Below are positions 35,400-45,693 of a stretch of 64,000 nucleotides of DNA, piece after piece. Each line of letters begins with the position of its first letter. Positions within the stretch are counted from its first letter, which is position 1. The notes below the pieces were generated by a model, which did not search any database, was not told where the DNA came from, and saw only the letters and a program-made list of their open reading frames with translations. A program made the position numbers and the translations under genes. The stretch is taken from contig NZ_BMRB01000008.1 of assembly GCF_014648415.1 (NCBI RefSeq), positions 1-64,000 of the forward strand, written 5' to 3'. The stretch is from Actinokineospora fastidiosa (GTDB taxonomy: Bacteria > Actinomycetota > Actinomycetes > Mycobacteriales > Pseudonocardiaceae).

Positions 35400-36572
35400 A
35401 TGGATGTGTCCGTGGCCGCGCGCGACCTTGTCAGCGTTCTGCTGGTCGAGGACGACCCTGGCGACACCCTCCTGGTGAAGGAACTGCTGGCCGACGGCGA
35501 CGCCCAGGTCCGGCTCACCACCGTGCGCACGGTCGCCGAGGCGCGCCGCAACCTGGCGGGCCAGGACTGCGTGCTGCTCGACCTCGACCTGCCCGACGCC
35601 ACCGGCCTTGAGGCGCTGCGCCTGCTCGACGACCCCGACGGCGTGGCCGTCGTGGTGCTCACCGGCCGCTCCGACGCCCAGCTCGGCGTCGCCGCCGTGG
35701 CCGCGGGCGCGCAGGACTACCTGCTCAAGGGCGAGGTCGACCCCGACCTGCTGGCCCGGGTCATCCGGTATGCCGTCGGCCGCGTCAAGGCCGAGGAGAT
35801 GCAGCGGCAGCTGCGCGAGGAGCGGCTGCTGGCGATGGAGAAGGCCCGCCTGGAGCGCGGCCTGCTGCCCTCGCCGCTGCTGGACGACCCCCGGCTGCGC
35901 GCCGACTTCCGCTACCAGCCCGGCCGCCAGCGCGCCCTGCTCGGCGGCGACTTCTACGACCTCGTCCAGGCCGACGACGGCACGGTCCACGCCATGGTGG
36001 GCGACGTCTGCGGCCACGGCCCCGACGAGGCCGCGCTCGGCGTCTACCTGCGGGTCGCCTGGCGCACGATGATGCTGGCGGGCAGGCCGGTGGACGAGGT
36101 CTTCGACGCGATGCAGCGCGTCCTGGTCCACGAGAGACACCTCGACGGGCTGTTCGCCACCCTGTGCACGCTGTCGGTCTCCGCCGACCGCGAGACCGCC
36201 GACCTGCGGATCGCGGGCCACCCCGCGCCCGTCCTGCTCACCCCGGACGGCGCCGCGCTGCTCAGCGCGCCCATCGGCATCCCGCTCGGCGTGCTCGACG
36301 AGGCCAGCTGGGAGGCGCAGACGGTGAAGCTCGGCCCGCAGTGGTCGGTCCTGCTGTTCACCGACGGGCTCATCGAGGGCCGCATCGGCTCCGGCGCCGA
36401 GCGGCTGGGGCCCGAGCGGCTGGCCGAGATGGCGGGCCAGTTCGCCGCCGCGGGCGGGGACTGGCGCGCGTCGCTGCTGGACGACCTCGTGCGCACCGTC
36501 TGCGCCCTCAACCAGGGCGACCTGGTCGACGACGTCGCGGCGCTCATGCTGACCAGGGTCGCGGATGCCTGA
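35400..36572 (+). CDS. Response regulator with PP2C (RsbU/SpoIIE) phosphatase output
   Basis: A 390-residue protein: receiver domain (about 10-130: LLVEDDPGDTLLVKELL, phosphoacceptor Asp in LLDLDLPD), a coiled-coil linker (about 135-165) and a PP2C-type serine phosphatase (about 175-390: GGDFYDLV, GDVCGHGPDEAAL, DDVAALML). Such proteins dephosphorylate anti-sigma-factor antagonists in partner-switching. ATG 35400 follows GGAGTCGGG. It is the first gene of a coupled three-gene sensory operon (8-nt overlap with the kinase). Confidence 0.9.
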   Translation: MDVSVAARDLVSVLLVEDDPGDTLLVKELLADGDAQVRLTTVRTVAEARRNLAGQDCVLLDLDLPDATGLEALRLLDDPDGVAVVVLTGRSDAQLGVAAVAAGAQDYLLKGEVDPDLLARVIRYAVGRVKAEEMQRQLREERLLAMEKARLERGLLPSPLLDDPRLRADFRYQPGRQRALLGGDFYDLVQADDGTVHAMVGDVCGHGPDEAALGVYLRVAWRTMMLAGRPVDEVFDAMQRVLVHERHLDGLFATLCTLSVSADRETADLRIAGHPAPVLLTPDGAALLSAPIGIPLGVLDEASWEAQTVKLGPQWSVLLFTDGLIEGRIGSGAERLGPERLAEMAGQFAAAGGDWRASLLDDLVRTVCALNQGDLVDDVAALMLTRVADA

Positions 36573-38154
36573 GCGCCGCCGCCCCCGCTGGCCGCTGCGT
36601 CAGTGGATCACCGTCACCATCGGCGCGGCCATCGCCATCTGCGTCACGTCCATCGTGATCGGCGCGCTGGCCATCGCCTCGCTGTCGGACAACCAGCACC
36701 AGCTGGTGGACCGCATCGACCCGGCCGTGCAGGAGGCGCTGCGCCTGGACAACGCCCTGCTCGACCAGGAGAGCGGCGTCCGCGGCTACGTGCTCACCGC
36801 CGACCCGGTCTTCCTCGACCCGTACCACGAGGGGATCGGCAGGCAGGAGGACGCGGTCACCTCGCTGCGCGAGCTGGTCCGAGGGCACGCCGAGCTGATC
36901 GCCGAGCTCGAACGGGTCGCCTGGCACATCTCGCTGTGGCGCAAGGAGTACGCCACCCCGGTCATCGACCTGGTGCAGGCCGACGTCGAGGAGCCGCAGA
37001 AACCCCTGCCCGAGCGCACCGAGGCCGCCAAGCAGCGCTTCGACGCCGTGCGCGGCGCGTCCAACCGGCTGCAGGCCGGGCTGGAGCGGGTGCGGGCGGA
37101 GAGCCGGGAGGCGCTGGACCGCGCCACGAACCGGGTCGTCGTGGTGTCGGTCGCCGTGGCCGTCGTCCTCCTGCTGATCTTCGTGCTGCTCACCCTGGTG
37201 CTGCGCGGCGCGGTCGTCGGCCCGCTGACGAGCCTGGCCGGACAGGTCCGGCGGGTCTCCGACGGGGACTTCCAGCACGCGCCCAAGGTCACCGGCCCGC
37301 AGGAGATCGTCACCCTCGCCGACGGCGTGGACTCCATGCGCAGGCGCATCCTCGACGAGCTGGCCGCCCAGCGGGAGATCAACGCCGAGCTCGACCTGCG
37401 CACCGAGGACCTGGCCCGCTCCAACAGCGAGCTGGAGCAGTTCGCCTACGTGGCATCGCACGACCTGCAGGAGCCGCTGCGCAAGGTCGCCAGCTTCTGC
37501 CAGCTGCTCGAACGCCGCTACAAGGGCCAGCTCGACGAGCGCGCCGACCAGTACATCGGCTTCGCCGTCGACGGGGCCAAGCGCATGCAGGTGCTGATCA
37601 ACGACCTGCTCGCGTTCAGCCGGGTCGGCAGGCACGTCAACGACCACGTGCTGCTGTCCGCCGCGGACATCGTCGAGCAGGCGAAGGTCAACCTCGCCCA
37701 CGCGCTGGAGGACGCGGGCGCCGAGGTGGAGGTCGGCGACCTGCCCGTGGTGCGCGGCGAGGCGGCGCTGCTGACCGCGGTGTTCCAGAACCTCATCGGC
37801 AACGCGGTGAAGTTCCGCGGCGAGGAGCTGCCCCGCATCCGCGTCGAGGCGGTCCGCGACGGGGACTTCTACGAGTTCTCGGTCAGCGACAACGGCATCG
37901 GCATCGAACCCGAGTACGCCGAGCGGGTGTTCGTGATCTTCCAGCGCCTGCACGGCAAGGAGGAGTACCCGGGCACCGGCATCGGGCTGGCCATGTGCCG
38001 CAAGATCATCGAGTATCACGGCGGCCGGATCTGGCTGGACCAGGAGTACGCTTCCGGGACGCGGTTCCGCTTCACCCTCCCGGTGCCAGATACGCTGGAC
38101 GCCGAGGACGCCGAGGCGCCCCCCACACCGGATCGGAGCGAGGAAACCCAGTGA
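36565..38154 (+). CDS. CHASE3-HAMP sensor histidine kinase
   Basis: A 529-residue membrane kinase: TM1 (about 15-40), CHASE3 sensor (about 45-185: [20 protein letters not shown]), TM2 (about 190-212), HAMP, H-box [11 protein letters not shown], and ATPase ([41 protein letters not shown]). The H-box type is that of phytochrome-like and CHASE3 kinases. It overlaps both neighbours and so is probably their partner. Confidence 0.92.
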   Translation: MPERRRPRWPLRQWITVTIGAAIAICVTSIVIGALAIASLSDNQHQLVDRIDPAVQEALRLDNALLDQESGVRGYVLTADPVFLDPYHEGIGRQEDAVTSLRELVRGHAELIAELERVAWHISLWRKEYATPVIDLVQADVEEPQKPLPERTEAAKQRFDAVRGASNRLQAGLERVRAESREALDRATNRVVVVSVAVAVVLLLIFVLLTLVLRGAVVGPLTSLAGQVRRVSDGDFQHAPKVTGPQEIVTLADGVDSMRRRILDELAAQREINAELDLRTEDLARSNSELEQFAYVASHDLQEPLRKVASFCQLLERRYKGQLDERADQYIGFAVDGAKRMQVLINDLLAFSRVGRHVNDHVLLSAADIVEQAKVNLAHALEDAGAEVEVGDLPVVRGEAALLTAVFQNLIGNAVKFRGEELPRIRVEAVRDGDFYEFSVSDNGIGIEPEYAERVFVIFQRLHGKEEYPGTGIGLAMCRKIIEYHGGRIWLDQEYASGTRFRFTLPVPDTLDAEDAEAPPTPDRSEETQ

Positions 38155-38591
38155 GCGAAGCGGACTTGAAGGCCATTGACGTCCTCCTCGTGGAGGACGA
38201 CGAGGGCGACGTCCTGATGACGCGCGAGGCGTTCGAGCACTACAAGATCCGCAACTCGCTCCACGTCGTCCGCGACGGCGAGCAGGCCGTGCAGTTCCTG
38301 CGCCGGGAGGGCTCCTACGCCGACGCCCCGCGCCCCGACCTCGTCCTGCTCGACCTGAACCTGCCCCGCTTCGACGGCCGCCAGGTGCTCGCCGAGATCA
38401 AGTCCGACGCCGCGCTGCGCTCCATCCCGGTCGTCGTCCTCACCACCTCCGAGGCGGAGGAGGACATCGTGCGCAGCTACGAGCTGCACGCCAACGCGTA
38501 CGTGACCAAGCCGGTGGACTTCGACCGGTTCATCGAGGTCATCCGCAAGATCGACGAATTCTTCGTGACCGTCGTCAAGCTGCCGGGCTGA
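38151..38591 (+). CDS. Single-domain response regulator (Rcp1-like)
   Basis: A 146-residue stand-alone receiver: [18 protein letters not shown], phosphoacceptor Asp in [14 protein letters not shown], Thr in [12 protein letters not shown], Lys in [11 protein letters not shown]. The family partners phytochrome/CHASE3 kinases. GTG start overlaps the kinase stop (GTGA), with GAGGAAA upstream. It has no DNA-binding output. Confidence 0.92.
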   Translation: MSEADLKAIDVLLVEDDEGDVLMTREAFEHYKIRNSLHVVRDGEQAVQFLRREGSYADAPRPDLVLLDLNLPRFDGRQVLAEIKSDAALRSIPVVVLTTSEAEEDIVRSYELHANAYVTKPVDFDRFIEVIRKIDEFFVTVVKLPG

Positions 38592-39974
38592 TCACCACGC
38601 GGCGGGCTGGTAGTCCTTGAGGAACACGCCGTAGAGGTCCTCTCCCGCCTCGCCCCGCACGATCGGGTCGTACACCCGCGCCGCGCCGTCCACCAGGTCG
38701 AGCGGCGCGTGGAACCCCGCGTCGGCCAGGCGCTCCTTGGTCGGCTGCGGGCGCTCGTCGGTGATCCAGCCGGTGTCCACCGACGTCATCAGGATGCCGT
38801 CGCGGTAGAGGTCGTCGGCGCTGGTGCGGGTGAGCATGTTGAGCGCGGCCTTGGCCATGTTGGTGTGCGGGTGCCCCGCACCCTTGTAGCCGCGGGCGAA
38901 CACGCCCTCCATGGCCGAGACGTTGACGACGTACTTGCGCCGCGCCGTGGAGCGCTTCATGGCCGGGCGCAGCCTGCTGACCAGGATGAACGGCGCGGTC
39001 TGGTTGCAGAGCTGCACCTCGAGCAGCTCCACCGGGTCCACCTCGTGCACCCGGTGGGTCCAGCTGTTCACCGGATCGGGGTCGGGCACCAGGCCGCCCG
39101 CGTCGATGCCGTCCTCGGTGCCCGCGGTCAGCGCCTTGGCGGTCACCTCGGCGGGCGCGACCATCCCGGTGATCGCCACCGGGTGCGCCCGGTCCGCGCG
39201 GCCGAGCGCGACGATCTCCGGCAGCGGCCCGGACGGCAGCGGCGCGCTCTCCGCGGCGATCAGCGGCGCGTAGGCCGCGGGGGAGCGGCGCACGGTCTGG
39301 GCCGCGTTGTTGATCAGGATGTCCAGCGGCTCGTCGGCCATCAGGTCGGCCAGGGCGACCACCTGGCCGGGATCGCGCAGGTCGATGCCCACGACGCGCA
39401 GCCGGTGCAGCCACTCCGCGCTGTCCGGCTCGGCGGCGAAGCGGCGCACCGCGTCGGTGGGGAAGCGCGTGGTGATGGTCGTCCGCGCGCCGTCGCGCAG
39501 CAGACGCAGGGCGATATACATGCCGATCTTGGCGCGGCCGCCGGTGAGCAGCGCCGTGCGCCCGGTGAGATCGGTCCCGGCGTCCCGCTTGGCCCGGTTG
39601 ACGGTCGCGCAGGCGGGGCAGAGCTGGTGGTAGAACGCATCGACCACGGTGTAGCGCTGCTTGCAGACGTAGCACGCGCCCGCCTTGATGAGCGTGCCCG
39701 CGACGGCGCCGGGGGCGTTCGACACCAGCGGGATGCCGCGCGTCTCGTCGTCGATGCGCTTGGGCGACCCGGTGGCGGTCGCGGCGATCACGGCCTGGTC
39801 GGCGGCTAACACCGCGGCCCGCTTGGCGGCCTTGCGCTGCTTGCGCACGGCCTTGTAGATGCCTGCGGTCGCCCTGCGCACGGCGACCGCGTGCGGGTGG
39901 TCGTCGGGCAGGGCCTCGACCTCGGCGAGGACCTGGAGGCAGGTCTGGAGGCGGTCCGCGTCGATGCCTGTCAT
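38592..39974 (-). CDS. SDR-like oxidoreductase with an N-terminal CxxC zinc-ribbon segment
   Basis: A 460-residue protein. After a Lys/Arg-rich helical N-terminus comes a zinc-ribbon-like segment (about 100-125: CYVCKQRY and CPAC), then a Rossmann domain (about 135-410) with TGGRAKIGMYIALRLLRDG and INNAAQTVRR. The usual SDR Tyr-x3-Lys appears as TNMAK, i.e. Tyr replaced by Thr, so catalysis may differ. Function unknown. It abuts the convergent response regulator gene without spacing. Confidence 0.8.
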   Translation of the reverse strand: MTGIDADRLQTCLQVLAEVEALPDDHPHAVAVRRATAGIYKAVRKQRKAAKRAAVLAADQAVIAATATGSPKRIDDETRGIPLVSNAPGAVAGTLIKAGACYVCKQRYTVVDAFYHQLCPACATVNRAKRDAGTDLTGRTALLTGGRAKIGMYIALRLLRDGARTTITTRFPTDAVRRFAAEPDSAEWLHRLRVVGIDLRDPGQVVALADLMADEPLDILINNAAQTVRRSPAAYAPLIAAESAPLPSGPLPEIVALGRADRAHPVAITGMVAPAEVTAKALTAGTEDGIDAGGLVPDPDPVNSWTHRVHEVDPVELLEVQLCNQTAPFILVSRLRPAMKRSTARRKYVVNVSAMEGVFARGYKGAGHPHTNMAKAALNMLTRTSADDLYRDGILMTSVDTGWITDERPQPTKERLADAGFHAPLDLVDGAARVYDPIVRGEAGEDLYGVFLKDYQPAAW

Positions 39975-40036
39975 GCCGTCCCTGCCGTGCTAGCCCGTCT
40001 GTTCGGCCCTCACTCTAGAAGCGGGCGGGCAGGGGG

Positions 40037-40444
40037 TTAACCGAGGGCCGCGAGCAGCTCCCGGCAGGCTCGCTCGCAGGCGCGGCAGGCGTCCGCGCAG
40101 GTCCGGCAGTGCTCGTGCATGTCGGCGTGGGACGCGCACTCGTCGCCGCAGCTCTTGCACGCGGTGGCGCAGGCTTCGAGGACGGCGCGGGTGAGATGGG
40201 CGTCATAGCCGGTGTGCCGCGACAGGACGCGGCCGGTGGTCTCGCAGATGTCGGCGCAGTCGAGGTTCGTGCGCACGCACTTGACCAGCTCCGCCACCAT
40301 GTCCTCGCTCAGACAGGCGTCGGCGCACGCGGTGCAGGCCTGGGCGCAGGTGAAGCAGGCCTCGACGCAGGCGGCGAGCTTGGCGGTGTCGACTCCGCCG
40401 AGGTCCTTCGGGTAGGTCCTGAGCATGTCCGCGGCGACGCTCAT
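40037..40444 (-). CDS. Four-helix-bundle Cys-rich copper-binding protein (Csp/DUF326-like)
   Basis: A 135-residue protein with many Cys in helical CxxxC and CxxC spacing (CVEACFTCAQACTACADACL, CRTCADACRACERAC), typical of cytosolic copper storage proteins that hold Cu(I) in the core of a four-helix bundle. No Tat or Sec signal. It may buffer copper; no copper exporter gene is adjacent. Confidence 0.88.
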   Translation of the reverse strand: MSVAADMLRTYPKDLGGVDTAKLAACVEACFTCAQACTACADACLSEDMVAELVKCVRTNLDCADICETTGRVLSRHTGYDAHLTRAVLEACATACKSCGDECASHADMHEHCRTCADACRACERACRELLAALG

Positions 40445-40550
40445 GCGTCCGCTCCTCTCCTCTGGGGTGAGGACGCGGTACCCGGCGGGCGCGCCCAGGA
40501 AACGCGCCCTGCCGCGCCCAGGCCACCGGCGCGGCAGGACGCCCAGGCGG

Positions 40551-41027
40551 TCAGCCCTCCTGGAGCTCGGCCAGCGCGGCCTTCACCTTGTTCAGCTCCT
40601 CCTCCAGCTCCGCCATCCGCGCGCGGTGCTGCTCCCGAGCGGTCTCCAGGACCGACTCGATGGCGGTGGAGATGTCGGTGTGCAGCTCAGCCGCCGCCCG
40701 CGACACGGCGGCCGCCGGGACGGAGAGCCCCTGCAGGACCCGCTTGCCCGCCTGGGTCAGCTCGGCCTGCCACTCGCCGTCGGCGGTCCCGGTCACGGTC
40801 AGCGTCAACTCGACGGTGCGGGTCTTCTTGGCGGTGCTGACCGCCTTGGCCGCCCGCGGCTTCTTGGCGGCCTTGGGCTCGGCGGCCTCCTTGGGCTCGG
40901 CGGCCACGGTCTCCTTCGACTCGGCGGCCTGCGGCTCAGCGACCGGGTCGGGCGTCGCCGATGGCTCGGACCCGCTCATCTCGGGCGCACGCTCCACCGG
41001 CACGGTCTCGGTATCGGTCGACACCAT
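40551..41027 (-). CDS. Hypothetical Ala/Lys-rich protein (DUF6319-like)
   Basis: A 158-residue protein with an acidic, low-complexity N-terminus (about 1-65, Glu/Ala/Pro, then KPRAAKAVSTAKKTR), a small folded part (about 70-120) and a C-terminal coiled coil (about 125-155). The ATG follows GAGGGAG. I only tentatively place it in DUF6319; the basic Ala-Lys stretch recalls histone-like tails. Divergent from hrpA. Confidence 0.7.
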   Translation of the reverse strand: MVSTDTETVPVERAPEMSGSEPSATPDPVAEPQAAESKETVAAEPKEAAEPKAAKKPRAAKAVSTAKKTRTVELTLTVTGTADGEWQAELTQAGKRVLQGLSVPAAAVSRAAAELHTDISTAIESVLETAREQHRARMAELEEELNKVKAALAELQEG

Positions 41028-41205
41028 CCACTCCCTCTCAGGACTCCTGCTGGACCGGTGTGAATTAGAACATCCGTTCGTCTGCGCGAGATCGTCGGGT
41101 TCGGTCCGCGCCCGCGGTGGCGAGGATCTCCACCGCGGGTCGGTCCCCCGGCCGGTCGGAAACCGGATGAGCGGCCGCCGGGCCATTGCCTAGGCTTGAC
41201 GCGAG

Positions 41206-44200
41206 ATGAGCACCGACCTCGACGCTTCCCCCGCCGACCTGCGCGATCGCCTGGCCGGGTTGATGGCGCACGACCGTGACCGGCTCGGCCGTCGGCTCGA
41301 CGGTGTCCGCAAGCTGCGGGACAAGCACAAGCGGCGGGCGGTGCTGGGCCGCATCGAGGCCGACGTGGTCGCGGCGGAGGCGCGGGTCGCGGCGCGGCGG
41401 GCGGCGGTGCCGGTGCCGCGGTATCCCGAGGAGCTGCCGGTCAGCGCCAAGCGGGACGACATCATGGCGGCCATCCGCGATCACCAGGTCGTGATCGTCG
41501 CGGGGGAGACCGGGTCGGGCAAGACGACGCAGATCCCCAAGATGTGCCTGGAGCTCGGCCGGGGCGTGACCGGCCACATCGGGCACACCCAGCCGCGCCG
41601 CATCGCCGCGCGGACCGTCGCCGAGCGGGTGGCCGAGGAGTTGGGGACCGAGCTCGGCGAGGTCGTCGGCTGGAAGGTGCGCTTCACCGACCAGGTCGGG
41701 CCGAACACGCTGGTCAAACTGATGACCGACGGCATCCTGCTCGCCGAGATCCAGAACGACCGGCTGCTGCGCCAGTACGACACGATCATCATCGACGAGG
41801 CGCACGAGCGGAGTCTGAACATCGACTTCCTGCTCGGCTACCTGGCCAGGCTGCTGCCCGACCGGCCCGACCTCAAGATCATCATCACCTCCGCGACGAT
41901 CGACCCCGAGCGGTTCTCACGGCACTTCGGGAACGCGCCCATCGTGGAGGTGTCCGGCCGCACCTACCCCGTCGAGGTGCGGTACCGGCCGCTGGTCGAC
42001 CCGGAGGACCCCGACGCCGACCCCGACCGCGACCAGGTGCAGGGCATCCTCGACGCCGTCGACGAGCTGCGCGCCGAGGGACCGGGCGACATCCTGGTGT
42101 TCCTCTCCGGCGAGCGGGAGATCCGCGACACCGCCGACGCCCTCGCCGCCCGCAAGCTGCGCGACACCGAGATCCTGCCGCTGTACGCGCGGCTGTCCGC
42201 CGCCGAGCAGCACCGGGTGTTCCAGCCGCACCGCAACCGGCGGATCGTGCTGGCCACCAACGTCGCCGAGACCTCGCTGACCGTCCCGGGCATCAAGTAC
42301 GTCATCGATCCGGGAACGGCCCGCGTCTCCCGCTACAGCAACCGGCTCAAGGTGCAGCGGCTGCCGATCGAGCCGATCTCGCAGGCGTCTGCCAACCAGC
42401 GCAAGGGCCGCTGCGGCCGCACCGCCGACGGCATCTGCATCCGCCTCTACACCGAGGACGACTTCCTCGCCCGGCCCGAGTTCACCGACCCGGAGATCCT
42501 GCGCACCAACCTCGCGTCGGTCATCCTGCAGATGACCGCGGCCGACCTCGGCGAGATGGCGGACTTCCCGTTCATCGAGCCGCCCGACCGCCGCCACATC
42601 GCCGACGGCGTCAACCTGCTGCACGAACTGGGCGCGCTCACCGCCGACGGCAAGGCGCTCACCCCCATCGGCCGCACCCTGGCCCAGCTCCCCGTCGACC
42701 CGCGGATGGGCCGCATGGTCGTCGAGGCGGGCAGGACGGGCGCGGTCGCCGAGGTCATGGTCATCGCCGCCGCGCTGTCCATCCAGGACCCGCGCGAGCG
42801 CCCGCAGGACCAGCAGCAGGCCGCCGCCGAGAAGCACGCCCGCTTCGCCGACCCCGACTCCGACTTCCTCGCCTTCCTCAACCTGTGGAACTACCTGCGC
42901 GAGCAGCAGAAGGAGCTGTCCGGCAACCGGTTCCGCAAGATGTGCAAGGCCGAGTTCCTGAACTACCTGCGCGTGCGCGAGTGGCAGGACATCCACTCGC
43001 AGCTGCGCCAGGTGGCCCGCCAGCTCGGCATCGACGTCAACGACACCCCGGCCGAGCCGCGCAATATCCACATCGCGCTGCTGTCGGGCCTGCTGTCGCA
43101 CGTCGGCTTCCGCGACCCGCAGGGCCGTGAGTTCTTCGGCGCGCGCAACGCCAAGTTCGCAGTGTTCCCCGGCTCGGCCCTGGCGAAGAAGCCGCCGCGC
43201 TGGGTGATGGCCGCCGAACTGGTGGAGACCTCGCGGCTGTGGGGCCGCATCGCCGCGCGCATCGAGCCGGAGTGGATCGAGCCGCTGGCCGGGCACCTGG
43301 TCAAGCGCACCTACAGCGAGCCGCACTGGGAGGCGCGCCAGGGCTCGGTCGTGGCGATGGAGAAGGTCACCCTGTACGGGCTGCCGATCGTCGTCTCCCG
43401 CAAGGTCCAGTACGGCCGGATCGACCCGGAGCTGGCCCGCGACCTGTTCATCCGGCACGCCCTCGTCGAGGGCGACTGGCAGACCCGGCACAAGTTCTTC
43501 CACGCCAACCGCGAGCTGCTGCGCGAGGTCGAGGAGCTGGAGCACCGGGCGCGCAGGCGCGACATCCTGGTCGACGACGAGTCCCTGTTCGCCTTCTACG
43601 ACCAGCGCGTCCCCGCCGACGTCGTCTCCGCGCGCCATTTCGACGCGTGGTGGAAGAAGACCCGCCACGAGCAGCCCGACCTGCTGACCTACCCGAAGGA
43701 CCTGCTGGTCAACGAGTCCGCGCGGGACATCACCCCGGAGTCGTTCCCGGACACCATGACCCAGCGCGGGCTCACCCTCCCGCTCACCTACCGCTTCGAG
43801 CCCGGCCGCGCCGACGACGGCGTGACCGCGCGGGTGCCCATCGCCGTGCTCAACCAGCTCACCGGGGACGGGTTCTCGCTCACCGTGCCGGGGCTGCGCA
43901 CCGAGGCGGTCACCGCGCTCATCCGCTCGCTGCCCAAGCAGCTGCGCCGGATGTTCGTGCCCGCCCCGGACTTCGCCAAGGCCGTCGCGGCCCGGCTCGC
44001 CGACGACGAGCCGTCGCTGCCCGACGCGGTCGGCCGGGAGCTGAAAGCCCTGACGGGCGTGGCGATCCCGCGCGACGCGTGGAACCTCGACGCCGTCCCC
44101 GACCACCTGCGCACGACCTTCGAGGTCGTCGACGACGGCAGGACCCTGGCGACGGGCAAGGACCTGGAGAAGCTGAAGCAGCAGCTCAAGGACAAGCTGC

Positions 44201-45096
44201 GGCAGTCGCTGACCGCCGCGACCGACCTCGCCCGCTCGGGGCTGACCGAGTGGACGATCGGCTCGCTGCCGAAGGTCGCGCGGACCGCGCAGAACGGCAT
44301 GTCCGTCACCGCCTACCCGGCCCTGGTGGACGAGGGCGGCTCGGTGGCGGTGCGGATGTTCGACACCGAGCCCGAGCAGCGGCAGGCGATGTGGCTCGGC
44401 ACCCGGCGGCTGGTCCTGCTGGGCGTGGCGTCCCCGGTCAAACAGGTGGTGCGCGCGCTGTCGAACCAGGCGAAGCTGACGCTCTCGCACAACCCGCACG
44501 GCAGCGTCAACGCCCTGCTCGCCGACTGCGTCGACTGCGCGGCCGACCACCTGATCACCGCAGCGGGCGGCCCGGCGTGGACCGAGGCGGCCTTCGCCCG
44601 GCTGCGCGAGTCCGTCCGCAGGGAACTGGTGCCGACGACCCTGACCACGCTCGAACGCGTCCGCGCCGTCGTGGCCGCGTGGCAGTCGGTCACCGAGCGC
44701 ATAGCCCGCACCCGGGGCCCGATCTTCACCGAGCCGCTGGCCGACATCCGCGAACAGGTGGCGGGCCTGGTGTTCCCCGGCTTCGTCACGGCCACCGGCT
44801 TCGACCGCCTCGCCGACGTCGAGCGCTACCTGCACGGCATCGAGCGCCGCCTGGACAAGCTGCCCGAGCGCCCGGACCGGGACCGGACGTGGATGCACAT
44901 CGTCCAGGACCTGGAGGACGCCTACCACGAGGTCCTCAACCGACTCCCGACCTGGGCCCAGGACACCCCCCGCGCGCGGGCGGTGCGGTGGATGATCGAG
45001 GAGCTGCGGATCAGCTACTTCGCCCAGACCCTCGGCACCGCCGGTTCAGTCTCCGACAAACGAATCCGCACCGCGATCGCCGAACTGGCGCCCTGA
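41206..45096 (+). CDS. hrpA: ATP-dependent RNA helicase HrpA (DEAH box)
   Basis: A 1296-residue DEAH-box helicase of usual HrpA length. Seen: Walker A GETGSGKTT (about 102-110), DEAH in IIDEAHERSLN, SATIDPERF, the second RecA domain with NVAETSLTVPGIKYVID and QRKGRCGRT, then the ratchet/OB region and the long HrpA-specific C-terminus (DUF3418: RRDILVDDESLFAFYDQRVP, WMIEELRISYFAQTLGT). It resolves ribosome-collision or other RNA-protein complexes. The -10-like TAGGCT at 41191 and lack of SD suggest a leaderless start. Confidence 0.95.
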   Translation: MSTDLDASPADLRDRLAGLMAHDRDRLGRRLDGVRKLRDKHKRRAVLGRIEADVVAAEARVAARRAAVPVPRYPEELPVSAKRDDIMAAIRDHQVVIVAGETGSGKTTQIPKMCLELGRGVTGHIGHTQPRRIAARTVAERVAEELGTELGEVVGWKVRFTDQVGPNTLVKLMTDGILLAEIQNDRLLRQYDTIIIDEAHERSLNIDFLLGYLARLLPDRPDLKIIITSATIDPERFSRHFGNAPIVEVSGRTYPVEVRYRPLVDPEDPDADPDRDQVQGILDAVDELRAEGPGDILVFLSGEREIRDTADALAARKLRDTEILPLYARLSAAEQHRVFQPHRNRRIVLATNVAETSLTVPGIKYVIDPGTARVSRYSNRLKVQRLPIEPISQASANQRKGRCGRTADGICIRLYTEDDFLARPEFTDPEILRTNLASVILQMTAADLGEMADFPFIEPPDRRHIADGVNLLHELGALTADGKALTPIGRTLAQLPVDPRMGRMVVEAGRTGAVAEVMVIAAALSIQDPRERPQDQQQAAAEKHARFADPDSDFLAFLNLWNYLREQQKELSGNRFRKMCKAEFLNYLRVREWQDIHSQLRQVARQLGIDVNDTPAEPRNIHIALLSGLLSHVGFRDPQGREFFGARNAKFAVFPGSALAKKPPRWVMAAELVETSRLWGRIAARIEPEWIEPLAGHLVKRTYSEPHWEARQGSVVAMEKVTLYGLPIVVSRKVQYGRIDPELARDLFIRHALVEGDWQTRHKFFHANRELLREVEELEHRARRRDILVDDESLFAFYDQRVPADVVSARHFDAWWKKTRHEQPDLLTYPKDLLVNESARDITPESFPDTMTQRGLTLPLTYRFEPGRADDGVTARVPIAVLNQLTGDGFSLTVPGLRTEAVTALIRSLPKQLRRMFVPAPDFAKAVAARLADDEPSLPDAVGRELKALTGVAIPRDAWNLDAVPDHLRTTFEVVDDGRTLATGKDLEKLKQQLKDKLRQSLTAATDLARSGLTEWTIGSLPKVARTAQNGMSVTAYPALVDEGGSVAVRMFDTEPEQRQAMWLGTRRLVLLGVASPVKQVVRALSNQAKLTLSHNPHGSVNALLADCVDCAADHLITAAGGPAWTEAAFARLRESVRRELVPTTLTTLERVRAVVAAWQSVTERIARTRGPIFTEPLADIREQVAGLVFPGFVTATGFDRLADVERYLHGIERRLDKLPERPDRDRTWMHIVQDLEDAYHEVLNRLPTWAQDTPRARAVRWMIEELRISYFAQTLGTAGSVSDKRIRTAIAELAP

Positions 45097-45126
45097 TCGT
45101 CGGCTGGGCGTCGCACCTCCGGGTGG

Positions 45127-45693
45127 TTGTCCTCCCGCCTGCCATGCGCGTGCGCCGGCCGCGGTCTAGGACGCCCGCTGGAGGACACCCAGGCGTTCAC
45201 CGCGGCCTGCGACCGCATGATCGTCACCGCGTTCCGCGGCACCGAACCGAGGAAGATCAAGGACTGGCTCTCCGACGCATCGACCCCGCCGTGGCCGGGG
45301 CCGGGCGGCACGGGGTTCATCCACTACGGCTTCGGCGCGGCGCTCCAGTCGATCTACCCGCCCGTGCGCGAGGCGATCACCGAGTTCCGCGACAACGACC
45401 AGACGATCTGGTTCACCGGCCACAGCCTCGGCGGCGCGCTGGCCGCGCGCACCGGTTCGTCAACAACAACGACATCGTCCCCCAGGTGCCGCCCGCACCG
45501 GCGTTCCAGCACACCGATGCGGTGCACTACATCGATAGCGACGGCAGGATCCGCGACTCCCTGTCGGTGTTCGGCGGGTTGGCCGACCGGGCCGAGGGGC
45601 TCACGGCGGACGCGTTCGCCCCGGCGGGCGACGGCCGTCCGGGACCACCTGATGAACCGCTACCTGGAAGCCCTGAGGAACAACGCGGGCTGA
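45127..45693 (+). pseudogene. Class-3 lipase, decayed
   Basis: Fragments of one lipase are spread over two frames. Frame one has AFRGTEPRKIKDWLSDAST and FTGHSLGGALAAR with the catalytic serine elbow. The next part, FVNNNDIVPQVPPAPAFQHT and YIDSDGRIRDSLSVFGGL, is in another frame, and the final NRYLEALRNNAG returns to the first. Between GGALA and FVNNND the 30-60 residues expected in the family are missing, so a deletion plus at least two frameshifts broke the gene. No good start remains. Confidence 0.8.

Noticed and set aside
41917-44928. 1003-residue open frame antisense to hrpA
   Set aside because: A shadow of the high-GC coding strand; hrpA motifs are continuous on the other strand.
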